Shown: positions 7,800 to 16,139 of the stretch, in pieces | Layout of the letters: the number at the start of each line of letters is the position of its first letter | Position numbering within the stretch: position 1 is the stretch's first letter | Assembly: GCA_963720695.1 (NCBI GenBank) | Contig: CAVRGG010000001.1 | Coordinates: forward strand, 1,212,633-1,276,632 | Direction: 5' to 3' | Source of the DNA: UBA668 sp963720695 | GTDB lineage: Bacteria > Actinomycetota > Acidimicrobiia > Acidimicrobiales > Ilumatobacteraceae | Length of the DNA: 64,000 nt | Made by a program: the position numbers and the translations under genes | The notes under the pieces: generated by a model | Seen by the model: only the letters and a program-made list of their open reading frames with translations | Told to the model about the DNA's origin: nothing | Databases searched by the model: none

Positions 7800-8579
7800 T
7801 CAGCGGGCGCGCATCGCACCGTCGATGGGGATCGCGGTGCCGCTGAGGAAGGCGGCGTCGTCGCTGCACAGGAACATCATGAGCGCGGCGACATCGACGG
7901 GTTCGCCATAACGCCCGAGCGGGATCGACGCGGCGATGAGGTCGTGCACGGCGGCGGGATCGGCGGGGTTCATGCCCTCCTCGAGCGAGCGCATCATGCG
8001 GGTCTCGATCGGTGACGGGCACACGGCGTTGACCCGGATGTGCAGCGGGGCGAACTCGAGCGCAGCGGTCTTGGTGAGGCCGATGACCGCGTGCTTGGAG
8101 GCGCCGTAGGCGACGATGCCCGGTGTGCCGCTGAGCCCGGCGACCGACGAGAGGTTGACGATCGCGCCGCCGCCCCGGCCGGCGATGACCGGGCCGGCGT
8201 GCTTCATCCCCAGGAACACGCCACGCACGTTGACCGCCAGGACGCGATCGAACTGGGCGACGTCGGTCTCGGTGAGTGGCGTGACCGGGCCCTCGATGCC
8301 GGCGTTGTTGACGAGCGCGTCGAGGCCCCCGTACACACCGACCGCGGCTTCCACGTACGCACGCACCTGAGTCTCGTCCGTCACGTCGGCAGCGACGGCC
8401 ACCGCTTTTCCGCCTGCCTCGATCACGAGGCCGACGGTCTCGTCGAGCGCGTCACCCGCGAGATCGACGGCGACGACCGATGCACCCTCCGCGGCGAAGC
8501 GAAGCGCCGCTTCCCTGCCGATGCCGCCCGCTGCGCCGGTGATGGCCACCACCCGTCCGTCGAATCGCTGTGTGCTCAT
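7800..8579 (-). CDS. short-chain dehydrogenase/reductase
   Basis: 259 residues, the classical SDR length. The dinucleotide motif is TGAAGGIG, the NNAG motif is present, and the catalytic tetrad reads N..S(SSVAGL)..YGASK. The Asp in VAVDLAGD after the second strand suggests NAD(H) rather than NADP(H). The ATG at 8579 is chosen because TACCGT lies 6 nt upstream, a leaderless arrangement; longer forms would run into the divergent DUF2277 gene. Substrate specificity cannot be read from the sequence. It sits alone on this strand, convergent with the LLM oxidoreductase. Confidence 0.88.
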   Translation of the reverse strand: MSTQRFDGRVVAITGAAGGIGREAALRFAAEGASVVAVDLAGDALDETVGLVIEAGGKAVAVAADVTDETQVRAYVEAAVGVYGGLDALVNNAGIEGPVTPLTETDVAQFDRVLAVNVRGVFLGMKHAGPVIAGRGGGAIVNLSSVAGLSGTPGIVAYGASKHAVIGLTKTAALEFAPLHIRVNAVCPSPIETRMMRSLEEGMNPADPAAVHDLIAASIPLGRYGEPVDVAALMMFLCSDDAAFLSGTAIPIDGAMRAR

Positions 8580-8622
8580 GGGCGGACGGTACACCGTGAC
8601 CCGGTCGCCTATCGTCGTCGGC

Positions 8623-8880
8623 ATGTGCCGCAACATCACCACCCTCCGCGGGCTCGAGCCCGGGGCCACGCCCGAGGAGATCGAGGCCGCCGCCCGTCAG
8701 TACGTCCGCAAGGTCAGCGGCGTGCAGAGCTTGTCACCGGCCACCGCGGAACCGTTCGAGCACGCGGTCGCCGTGATCGCCGAGGCGACCACGGTGCTCC
8801 TGGCCACGCTCCCGCCGCGCAAGCAGCCGCCCCCGACCCTGCCGCCGCTGCGCCGGATCAAGGTGGCCCGTCCGGCGTGA
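8623..8880 (+). CDS. DUF2277 family protein
   Basis: 85 residues beginning MCRNITTLRGLEPGATPEEI, the diagnostic opening of DUF2277, followed by the conserved AARQYVRKVSGVQ helix and a Pro/Lys-rich basic tail (PPRKQPPPTLPPLRRIKV). The family is small, cytosolic and of unknown function; the basic C-terminus would allow nucleic-acid contact, but that is a guess. The ATG follows TATCGT by 7 nt, consistent with a leaderless transcript diverging from the SDR. It ends 41 nt before the helicase gene, whose own promoter lies in that gap. Confidence 0.85.
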   Translation: MCRNITTLRGLEPGATPEEIEAAARQYVRKVSGVQSLSPATAEPFEHAVAVIAEATTVLLATLPPRKQPPPTLPPLRRIKVARPA

Positions 8881-8893
8881 GCCCGGTTTCCGC

Positions 8894-8909
8894 AAGAACA
8901 TCTGTTCGA
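8894..8909. promoter_or_regulatory. LexA/SOS-box-like operator for the helicase gene
   Basis: AAGAACATCTGTTCGA matches the actinobacterial SOS box (TCGAAC-N4-GTTCGA): the right arm is perfect and the left arm has 4 of 6 bases. It abuts the TAAGGT -10 element (8910-8915), which lies 6 nt before the ATG of the UvrD-like gene, so bound LexA would block the promoter. Placement upstream of a DNA-repair helicase supports the call. Confidence 0.65.
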
Positions 8910-8921
8910 TAAGGTGGCGCG

Positions 8922-11750
8922 ATGGCCGCCGCCCGCACCCTCTCCATCCCGTGCGTCTACTGCGGCGGGAGCCACGGGTCCGCCGCCGAGGTGCGCGACT
9001 GCTGGCAGCGCACCGGTGGCGTGGAGGCCGTCGCCGACGACCATGCACCACCGAGCCTGTTCGACACCCCCTCCGCCCGGCCCGAGGAGGTCGACACTCC
9101 GACCCCAGCTCGGCCCCCGAGGTCCGACGCGACCGCACGCCGCGGGCCGCCGGCATTGGGCCGCAACGTGCTCGTGCGACCCGGGCAGTCGCCACCCGAG
9201 GAGTGGGCCGATGCGCCGCGTGTGGTGGTCACCGCCGACGACGCGCTGCTCGTCGAACTCCAGGCGCTCGCCCACCAGCGTGCCGGCGTCGTGCTCGAGG
9301 TCGACGACCGGATCGCCCCCGAGCGCCTCGCTCCAGGCCGCTCCACCGCCCCGCCCCACGAACTCGGACCGCGGTTCACCTTCGCGGTCGACACCCTGCG
9401 CCACGTCCTGACAGCGAACACCGTCGACGCCCGCGACGGCGCCCGCTGGGGCGCGCTCGACGCGGCCTCCGCGCTCGGGGCGACCCCGGTGATCGATGGA
9501 CGCGGCGACGTCGAACTGCCCGACGGCACCCGGTTGTGGATCGACGGTGGTCCACCCCGGTTCTCCCCGCCCGTCGATGGGCTGGGCGTCGTCCACCGGG
9601 TGAGCATCGAACACCGCTCGTTGAAGGTGTCCGTCGACAACGACTCGCTCGCCGATCTCGCGCCCGACCAACTGGCGGCGGTCACCCATCCCGACGGCGC
9701 GGCTCGCATCATCGCCCCGGCCGGCTCGGGCAAGACCCGTGTCCTCACCGAGCGCGCCCGGCACCTCGTGCGTCACTGGCAGCTTCCACCCTCGGCCGTG
9801 TGCCTCGTCGCCTTCAACAAACGGGCCCAGGAGGAGATCGTCGAGCGCACCCGCGACCTGCCCGGCCTGCAGGTCCGCACGCTCAACGCCATCGCCCTCG
9901 CCATCGTCAACGGCTCGGCGCCGTTCGCCCGCCAACCCCAGCGCTACGCCACCATCGACGAGCCGGAGGTGCGCCGCATCATCGGCCGCCTGGTCACCTT
10001 CCCCCGCAAGCGCAACGCCGACCCGGTCGCGACCTGGCTGGAGGCGCTCTCGTCGGCACGGTTGGGCTTACGCGACCCGGTCGAGGTCGAGAAGACCTAC
10101 GACGGCGACGTCGAGGGCTTCGCGGAGGTCTTCTCCACGTACCGCTCCGAACTCGCCCGAGCCGGATCGCTCGACTACGACGAGCAGATCTTCCGGGCGA
10201 TCGTGCTCCTGCTCACCGATCCCGATGCCCGTGCGGTCGCGCAGCGGGCGTGCCGGGTGCTGCTCGTCGACGAGTTCCAGGACCTGACGCCCGCGCACCT
10301 GCTGCTCGTGCGCCTGCTCGCCGGGCCCGACGCGGCGGTGTTCGGCGTCGGCGACGACGACCAGACCATCTACGGCTACAACGGCGCCGATCCGGCATGG
10401 CTGATCGACTTCGCCGGGCTGTTCCCCGGCGCCGGCCAGCATCCCCTCGAGGTCAACTACCGATGCCCGGGCGGCATCGTTCGGGCGGCCGACACCCTGC
10501 TCCGCCACAACCGGCGTCGAATCGCCAAGGTCATCCGCTCCGCGCAGCCCGACCGCGACGGGTTCATGGTCGCACCGGACGACGGCGCGTCGGTGAGCAC
10601 CACCGTCGGGGCCGTGCACACGGCGGTCGACGCCGGGCTGGCGCCCCACGAGATCGCCGTGCTCACCCGCGTCAACTCCTTGCTCGTCCCTGTACAGGTC
10701 GGACTGCACGCGGCCGGGATCGCCACCAGCGGTGGCGTGGGGCGGGAGTTCCTGGAGCGCACCGCAGTCCGAGCAGCGTTGGCCTGGTTGAGGTTGGCGA
10801 CCGCAGACGGCGCTCTCGATCCGTCCGACGTCGGCGAGGCACTGCGCCGCCCGTCCCGTTCGATGCACCCGCGGGTGTCGGGATGGGTGGCCGAACAATC
10901 GACGGTGGCTGGCCTGCGCCGTCTGGCCGACCGCATCACCACCGAGCGCGACGCGAAGAGCGTCACCGAGTTCGCCGACGACATCGAGAAGCTGCAGCGG
11001 GGCGTGAGCGGTCACCGCACCACGTCGCAACTGTTCGCCGCACTCCGCGACCAGATGGGTCTCGCCAACAGCATCGCCACGCTCGACATCCATCGCCACG
11101 GGATGAACCGCGCCGCCCAGAACGACGACCTCACGGCGCTCGCGGAGCTGGCGGAGCTCCAGCCCGACCCAGCAGCGTTCGAGCGCTGGCTGCGCAATGC
11201 ACTCTCCGCCCGCTGGCAGGACGATGGAGTGACGCTGGCGACCGTGCACCGCGTGAAGGGCCAGGAGTGGCCGTTCGTGGTGCTGCACCACGCCGATGCC
11301 GATCAGTTCCCGCACCGTCTCGCCACCGACGTCGAGGAGGAACGTCGGCTGTTCCACGTCGCCATCACACGAGCGCAACGCGATGTGCTGGTCGTGCCGT
11401 CGGATCATCCGTCGCCGTTCATCACCGATTGCAGCACGGAGCCCAGCGAGCGCCGCCGCACAGTGGTCGCGCCCACCCGCGCCGCCACCCGGCCGGCGCC
11501 TGCCGCGAAGCCGGGCGACGGGCTCACGGCCGATCAAGCGGCGACGTTCGAAGCCTTGCGCGCTTGGCGTCGCCACGCAGCGGCGGGCAAGCCGGCGTAC
11601 ACGGTGCTGCCCGACTCGGCGTTGCACGAGATCGCCGTGCGGCTCCCGTCGTCACTCGACGCCCTGGCAGCGATCAAGGGCATCGGGCCGAACAAGCTCA
11701 GCCAGTACGGCAACGGCATCCTCGAGGTGCTCGCCGACCTGGCCGGCTGA
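8922..11750 (+). CDS. UvrD/Rep-family ATP-dependent DNA helicase with HRDC domain
   Basis: 942 residues of a superfamily 1A 3'-5' helicase. Seen motifs are Walker A APAGSGKTRVLT (Lys271), Walker B VDEFQD (450-454), motif III GDDDQTIYGY, motif IV VNYRCPGG, motif V TVHRVKGQEWPFVVLHHA and motif VI VAITRAQRDVLV. The C-terminal 75 residues form an HRDC domain with the KGIGPNKLSQYG loop, as in actinobacterial UvrD2. The first 250 residues are unusual: a small Cys cluster (Cys11, Cys14, Cys27, with His18) opens the protein and a variable linker and beta-rich segment follow before the helicase core. No nuclease domain is visible. An SOS box overlaps the promoter, and the start is leaderless, so induction by DNA damage is likely. 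It is convergent with the deacetylase gene. Confidence 0.88.
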   Translation: MAAARTLSIPCVYCGGSHGSAAEVRDCWQRTGGVEAVADDHAPPSLFDTPSARPEEVDTPTPARPPRSDATARRGPPALGRNVLVRPGQSPPEEWADAPRVVVTADDALLVELQALAHQRAGVVLEVDDRIAPERLAPGRSTAPPHELGPRFTFAVDTLRHVLTANTVDARDGARWGALDAASALGATPVIDGRGDVELPDGTRLWIDGGPPRFSPPVDGLGVVHRVSIEHRSLKVSVDNDSLADLAPDQLAAVTHPDGAARIIAPAGSGKTRVLTERARHLVRHWQLPPSAVCLVAFNKRAQEEIVERTRDLPGLQVRTLNAIALAIVNGSAPFARQPQRYATIDEPEVRRIIGRLVTFPRKRNADPVATWLEALSSARLGLRDPVEVEKTYDGDVEGFAEVFSTYRSELARAGSLDYDEQIFRAIVLLLTDPDARAVAQRACRVLLVDEFQDLTPAHLLLVRLLAGPDAAVFGVGDDDQTIYGYNGADPAWLIDFAGLFPGAGQHPLEVNYRCPGGIVRAADTLLRHNRRRIAKVIRSAQPDRDGFMVAPDDGASVSTTVGAVHTAVDAGLAPHEIAVLTRVNSLLVPVQVGLHAAGIATSGGVGREFLERTAVRAALAWLRLATADGALDPSDVGEALRRPSRSMHPRVSGWVAEQSTVAGLRRLADRITTERDAKSVTEFADDIEKLQRGVSGHRTTSQLFAALRDQMGLANSIATLDIHRHGMNRAAQNDDLTALAELAELQPDPAAFERWLRNALSARWQDDGVTLATVHRVKGQEWPFVVLHHADADQFPHRLATDVEEERRLFHVAITRAQRDVLVVPSDHPSPFITDCSTEPSERRRTVVAPTRAATRPAPAAKPGDGLTADQAATFEALRAWRRHAAAGKPAYTVLPDSALHEIAVRLPSSLDALAAIKGIGPNKLSQYGNGILEVLADLAG

Positions 11751-11808
11751 GCGCACAACCAGCGCGCACCCGGCGACGACGCGCGCTCGCCTCCCTCACC
11801 CCGACCTG

Positions 11809-11841
11809 CGGCTTCGTGTCATCGGCGGAGGCGGAAAATCC
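11809..11841 (+). repeat. dispersed intergenic repeat, copy 1
   Basis: CGGCTTCGTGTCATC, six variable bases, then GGCGGAAAATCC. The same 15-base block, a different six bases and GGCGGAAATCC recur in the opposite orientation at 24094-24125. Both copies are non-coding and lie just beyond gene boundaries. Flanking bases are also partly alike (CCCCG before, GATG after). Confidence 0.65.
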
Positions 11842-11843
11842 AC

Positions 11844-11885
11844 CCCGCCCGATGGCAGAAGGCACCCACAGGCCAGCGGGGCGGG
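11844..11885. terminator. possible weak terminator between convergent genes
   Basis: CCCGCCC (11844-11850) can pair with GGGCGGG (11879-11885) across a 28-nt loop in the 137-bp gap between the helicase and deacetylase stops. The large loop makes this a weak call. Nothing else apart from the dispersed repeat is seen in this gap. Confidence 0.25.
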
Positions 11886-11887
11886 CG

Positions 11888-12931
11888 TCAGGCGCCGAGG
11901 CCGACCAGCCAGGACTGGACGTTCGCGCCGAGCGCGTCGACGTCGTAGCCGCCCTCCTGGAGGACCACCGTCGGCAGACCGAGTTGCCGGACCACGGCGC
12001 CACAGCGACCCATGCCTTCCGTGGTGACGGCGAGATCGCAGATCGGGTCGGTGATGAACGTGTCGAGACCCAGCGACACGATCAGCACTGACGGGTCGAA
12101 CGCAGTGATGCGATCGCAGATCGCGGCCAGCGTGTCCACGTAGCGGTCGTCGTCCGCACGCAGCGGCATGGGGACGTTGATGTTGTGACCGAGTCCGCGG
12201 CCGGTACCGGTCTCGTCGGCGTAGCCCATCGAGTACGGGTACGCCCGCACCGGGTCGCCGTGCAGCGACACGTACTGGACGTCGTCGCGGTCGTAGAAGA
12301 TCTGCTGGGTGCCGTTGCCGTGGTGGTAATCCACGTCGAGCACCGTGACCTTCGACCCCGTGGATGCGGCGATGTGGTGGGCGGTCACTGCGGCGTTGTT
12401 GAAGAAGCAGTACCCGCCGTACATGGACGACGTCGCGTGATGTCCGGGCGGGCGGCACAGCCCGTACGCGGCGCGTTCACCGTCGAGCACGAGCTGCGCG
12501 GTCGTCAGCGCGGTGTCGACCGCGGCGAGCGCCGCCACGTAGGTGCCCTCGGTCAGCGGCGTCGTGGTCTCGAAGCACCAGTACCCCAAGCGGCCGTTGA
12601 TCGACACCGGTTCGCCGCGCTCCCCCATCTTGTCCCGCAGCGCAGGGCGGTAGAACACGTCGGGCACGACGTCGCGCACGCCGGGGTGCTCGGCGGCGAA
12701 CAGCCGCCAGCCCTCCTCGAGGAACCGCACCAGCCCGCCCTCGTGGACCGCCTCGATCGGAGCGAGGCCCCACTCCGTCGGCGCGGAGAACTCGAAGCGG
12801 GCGTCGGCCTGCAGGGTCTCGCGGATGGCCTCGGCGCGACCGATGTGCTCGAACGGCGAGTGCGCGGACGAGGTCTCGAACTCCACATGGGGGTCGTGGC
12901 GCAGGTGGGTCGGGGTGTAGACGACCTTCAT
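11888..12931 (-). CDS. histone-deacetylase-family (acetylpolyamine amidohydrolase-like) hydrolase
   Basis: 347 residues of the arginase/deacetylase fold. The hallmark motifs are present: CRPPGHHATSSMYGGYCFFN with the catalytic His pair, the metal-binding DVDYHHGNGTQQIFYD, and a second metal Asp in SLGLDTF. The C-terminal QEGGYDVDALG loop is also typical. Bacterial members remove acetyl groups from acetylpolyamines, acetoin-pathway proteins or acyl-lysines, so the substrate is uncertain; the length and motifs are closest to the acetylpolyamine amidohydrolase/class II group. It starts one base after the stop of the upstream FAAL gene, so the two are one operon. A link between acyl activation by the FAAL and deacylation here is possible but unproven. 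Confidence 0.85.
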   Translation of the reverse strand: MKVVYTPTHLRHDPHVEFETSSAHSPFEHIGRAEAIRETLQADARFEFSAPTEWGLAPIEAVHEGGLVRFLEEGWRLFAAEHPGVRDVVPDVFYRPALRDKMGERGEPVSINGRLGYWCFETTTPLTEGTYVAALAAVDTALTTAQLVLDGERAAYGLCRPPGHHATSSMYGGYCFFNNAAVTAHHIAASTGSKVTVLDVDYHHGNGTQQIFYDRDDVQYVSLHGDPVRAYPYSMGYADETGTGRGLGHNINVPMPLRADDDRYVDTLAAICDRITAFDPSVLIVSLGLDTFITDPICDLAVTTEGMGRCGAVVRQLGLPTVVLQEGGYDVDALGANVQSWLVGLGA

Positions 12932-12932
12932 C

Positions 12933-14633
12933 TCAGATCAGCTCCAGCTCGTCGGCGAGGTACAGCTCGCGGCACTTGGCCCGCTGCAGCTTGCCCGACG
13001 AGGTCTTGGGCAGCGTGCCGGGCTTCACCAGCATGACGTCGCGCGGCGGGAGGCCGCAGACGTCGAGCGCCCGGTGGTGGATCTCGTGGCGCACGACGTC
13101 GGGGTCGTCGGTGCGCACTTCGGCGACGACGACCACGCTCTCCTTGCCCTTGTAACCCTCCACGCCGAACGCGATCACGTTGCCGGCGCGCACACCGTCG
13201 AGCACGCCGACGGCACGCTCGATGTCCTCGGGGAAGACGTTGCGACCACCGACGATGATGACGTCCTTGATGCGGCCGCAGAGCACGAGTTCGCCGTCGA
13301 CGAGATAGGCGAGATCGCCGGTGCACAGCCAGTCGTCACGGAACAGCGCCGCAGTGGCATCGGGTCGTTTGTAGTACCCGGGCGTGACCGACGTGCCTCG
13401 CAGCAGCAGCTCGCCGACATGACGCTCCGGTAGCTCCTCGTACGTGTCGGGGTGCACGACCTTCATCTCCAGTCCGGGCACGGCCTTGCCGAGGAGGGGC
13501 AGGCGTCGCACGTCGATCTCCTCGGTCGCGTCGACGAGATCGAGTGGCTTGGCCACCCGATCACGTTCGAGGACCAGCCGATCGACCGAGTCGCACACCA
13601 GCCCGCGATGCCGGGTCGGGAACGCTCCGCCGATGGCCACCTCGGCCATGCCGAACGCAGGGAACACGCTGCCGGAGCGGAACCCGAAGGGCTCGGCGGC
13701 GCGCACGAATGCCTCGACCGCGTTGGGGTCCACGGGCTCCGCGCCGCTGAGCGCCAGCGTCAGCGAGGAGAGGTCGAGTTGCTCCATCCGGCCCAGCGCC
13801 CGGGTGGCGAGCACCCAGGCGAAGTTGGGGCCGGCGGTGGCCGTGCCGCGGTGGTCGCTGATCCACTGCATCCAGTTGCCGGGTTTGGCGAGGAAGTCCT
13901 GCGGTGCCGCCTGCACCAGTTGCACCCCGTTGGTCATCGGCAGCGACAGGAAGCCGACCAGCCCCATGTCGTGGTACAGCGGCAGCCAGCTGACCATCAC
14001 CTCGTCCTCGCCCAGCTCGGCGGCCTCGCACGAGGCGTCGAGGTTGGCCCGCAGGACGCGATCGGGGATCATCACCCCCTTGGGCTCGCTGGTGGAGCCG
14101 CTCGTGTACTGCAGGATGACCAGCCGCTCGGGGTCGTACTCAGGCAGTTCCAGACGTTCACCACTGGGCACGCCCGCGGCACCGGGGAGCACCGCTGCCA
14201 TCGGTTCGATCGGCGGATCGCCGGGAGCCGACTCGTAGAACGCGGCGAGCATGTCGTCGATGAGGATGAGCTTGGCGTCGCCGTGACGGATGCGCGCCCT
14301 GGTGCTCTCGACGAACGCCTCCAACGACCCCATCCGCATCGGCAGCGGCAGCACCATGCTGGCGATGCCGGCCAACCAGCAGCCCTGGATGATGGTGATC
14401 AGCGAGCGCGAGGTGGGGCCGAGGATCGCGACGTGATCGCCCGGCACCAGCCCCCGTGCCTGCAGCGCGGCCCCGACCACACGAGCTTCGTCGTGGACCT
14501 GCGCCCAGGACACGAACGGATCACCGTCGGCAGGTACGACGCTGGGGCCCACGAAGTGCACGCCCGTCGGACGATCCGCAGCGGCGATGAGTCGGGAGAC
14601 GATGGAGTCGGTGTCGGAGCGAGGACCTGACAT
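12933..14633 (-). CDS. fatty-acyl-AMP ligase (FAAL/FadD32-like)
   Basis: 566 residues of the adenylate-forming superfamily. The P-loop is YTSGSTSEPKGVM and the FAAL-typical SWLPLYHDMGLVGF follows; TGDLAYLVDGEL and GRIKDVIIVGGRNVFPEDIE mark the hinge and C-domain, with a catalytic Lys near the end (PKTSSGKLQR). FAALs activate long-chain fatty acids as acyl-adenylates and hand them to a carrier protein rather than to CoA. No polyketide synthase or acyl carrier protein is adjacent. The ATG follows TACGGT by 8 nt. The gene is in operon with the deacetylase (1-nt gap) and diverges from the cyclase-family gene. Confidence 0.87.
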   Translation of the reverse strand: MSGPRSDTDSIVSRLIAAADRPTGVHFVGPSVVPADGDPFVSWAQVHDEARVVGAALQARGLVPGDHVAILGPTSRSLITIIQGCWLAGIASMVLPLPMRMGSLEAFVESTRARIRHGDAKLILIDDMLAAFYESAPGDPPIEPMAAVLPGAAGVPSGERLELPEYDPERLVILQYTSGSTSEPKGVMIPDRVLRANLDASCEAAELGEDEVMVSWLPLYHDMGLVGFLSLPMTNGVQLVQAAPQDFLAKPGNWMQWISDHRGTATAGPNFAWVLATRALGRMEQLDLSSLTLALSGAEPVDPNAVEAFVRAAEPFGFRSGSVFPAFGMAEVAIGGAFPTRHRGLVCDSVDRLVLERDRVAKPLDLVDATEEIDVRRLPLLGKAVPGLEMKVVHPDTYEELPERHVGELLLRGTSVTPGYYKRPDATAALFRDDWLCTGDLAYLVDGELVLCGRIKDVIIVGGRNVFPEDIERAVGVLDGVRAGNVIAFGVEGYKGKESVVVVAEVRTDDPDVVRHEIHHRALDVCGLPPRDVMLVKPGTLPKTSSGKLQRAKCRELYLADELELI

Positions 14634-14701
14634 GACCAGCCACCGTAGTGCGACCCGGAAGTCGGCGCGAGGTTCGCCGATCCGCCGACAAGACTGACTT
14701 C

Positions 14702-15364
14702 ATGGCACACCTCGTCGACCTCAGCCACGTGATCACCGACGGCCTGTCGACGTACCCGGGGCTTCCCGAGCCGCAGATCTTCGACCACCTCGACCGAGCC
14801 GCCGCCGAGCAGGTGTACGGCCCCGGCGTGACCTTCCAGATCGGGATGATCACGATGTGCAGCAACACCGGCACGTACCTGGACACGCCGTTCCACCGCT
14901 TCGTGGAGGGCCACGACCTGGCCGGGCTGCCGCTGGAACGCGTGTCGGCCGTCGAAGGCATCTGCATCGACTGCCGTGGCGAGCGCGTGATCGGACCGGA
15001 CGTGCTCGACGGCGTCGAGGTGACCGGCCGGGCGGTGCTGTTCCTCACCGGTCACGGCGACCACTTCGGCACGCCGCAGTACCTGGTCGACCATCCTCAT
15101 CTCGCGGTCGCCACCGCCCAGAAGCTCGTCGAGCGCGGCGCCGCCGTCGTAGGCATCGACTCGTTGAACATCGATGCCACATCGGGACCCCTCGGACAGG
15201 GGCGACCGGTGCACACCACGTTGCTCGGTGCAGGAGTCCCGATCGTGGAGCACCTCACGAACCTCGTCTCGCTCCCCCGTCGAGGCTTTCGGTTCTCGGC
15301 CGTCCCACCGAAGGTCGAAGGCATGGGCACGTTTCCCGTGCGAGCTCACGCGCTGGTGGAGTGA
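14702..15364 (+). CDS. cyclase-family (kynurenine formamidase-like) hydrolase
   Basis: 220 residues of the cyclase family that includes KynB and isatin hydrolase. The opening MAHLVDLSHVITDGLSTYPG, the central VVGIDSLNIDA segment, HPHL and the late VEHLTNLVSLP motif are typical. The normally invariant metal-binding motif HxGTHxDxPxH appears as NTGTYLDTPFH, so two of its three His are Asn and Tyr. Activity may therefore differ from, or be weaker than, that of classic metal-dependent members. The ATG at 14702 fits the family start; an upstream in-frame ATG at 14648 adds an unconserved basic stretch. The 3' end overlaps the convergent CPT-like gene by 19 bp. Confidence 0.78.
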   Translation: MAHLVDLSHVITDGLSTYPGLPEPQIFDHLDRAAAEQVYGPGVTFQIGMITMCSNTGTYLDTPFHRFVEGHDLAGLPLERVSAVEGICIDCRGERVIGPDVLDGVEVTGRAVLFLTGHGDHFGTPQYLVDHPHLAVATAQKLVERGAAVVGIDSLNIDATSGPLGQGRPVHTTLLGAGVPIVEHLTNLVSLPRRGFRFSAVPPKVEGMGTFPVRAHALVE

Positions 15365-16089
15365 TCGGGCTCCGAGCTCAACCCGTCGACGGCGCGAAGT
15401 ACCTCATCGGCGATCACCTCTGCCGACGTCGTGCTCGAGTCGAATCGGAGGTCGTACTGCCATCCCTCGTGGATCGCGAGCGACGCCTCGGCCCAGCCTC
15501 CGGGCACGTCGGTCCGGTCGCCTTCGCGACGGCGCAGTTCGTCGGCGGGACAGTCGAGCCCGACGCGTACGGTCGGGATCCCGGCGAACGCCCTTTCGAA
15601 CCAGGTGAACGGGTGACCGCCGGCCGCCAACGCGACGCGGTTGCCGGCCCGGGCGAGTGCGGCGATGCCGTCGAGGAAGCCACGGTGCAACGATGGCGCA
15701 CCGTCACGCCAGACGAGGTGGCCGATCTCGACGTCACCGAACATCGGCTCGTCGAACACGACCCAGGTCTCCGCTGCCTCGGCCTTCAGCGCGCGCAGGA
15801 CGGTGGACTTCCCGGAGCTGGACGGTCCGTTGACGATGACCGCCCGACCACCGGAGACCGGCACGAGTTCTGGCGGACGCGCGATGACGTCGACCCACTC
15901 GACGGTGCCGGTCTCGGTCGCCCCGAACACCACCCGCCACTCGTCGCCGCCCGATCGGGCGACCACGTCGACCCGCTCACCGTTGACCGCGAGGGACACC
16001 ACCTCGAGATCCGACCGATCGCCGAGCACCGCGAGGCGATCGGCCACCAGCGAGGCGAACAGACGAGCTGCGACAGCGTCGGTGACCAC
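15346..16089 (-). CDS. chloramphenicol-phosphotransferase-like P-loop protein with N-terminal extension
   Basis: 247 residues. The C-terminal 170 resemble CPT-type small-molecule kinases: Walker A GPSSSGKSTVL at about residues 87-97, then WVVFDEPMFGD, the GNRVALAAGG strand and the LID-like CPADELRRREGDRTDVPGG. The N-terminal 80 residues are an extra small alpha/beta segment (LFASLVADRLAVLGDRSDLE..VDVIARPPE) with no family I recognise. The product could phosphorylate a hydroxylated metabolite or drug; antibiotic resistance should not be assumed. The start is GTG at 16089, the first good start inside the divergent gap; upstream frame extends into the neighbouring gene and is unconserved in character. 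Confidence 0.68.
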   Translation of the reverse strand: MVTDAVAARLFASLVADRLAVLGDRSDLEVVSLAVNGERVDVVARSGGDEWRVVFGATETGTVEWVDVIARPPELVPVSGGRAVIVNGPSSSGKSTVLRALKAEAAETWVVFDEPMFGDVEIGHLVWRDGAPSLHRGFLDGIAALARAGNRVALAAGGHPFTWFERAFAGIPTVRVGLDCPADELRRREGDRTDVPGGWAEASLAIHEGWQYDLRFDSSTTSAEVIADEVLRAVDGLSSEPDHSTSA

Positions 16090-16139
16090 CCGCCGAGCGT
16101 ACGCGTCCCGGGCCACTGGGGCTCGGTTACGCTCGGTCG

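Noticed and set aside
8951..12091. A 1046-codon frame overlapping the helicase in the +2 register
   Set aside because: Its translation is Arg/Pro/Gly-rich and without motifs; the helicase frame has all SF1 motifs in order. It is a composition shadow.
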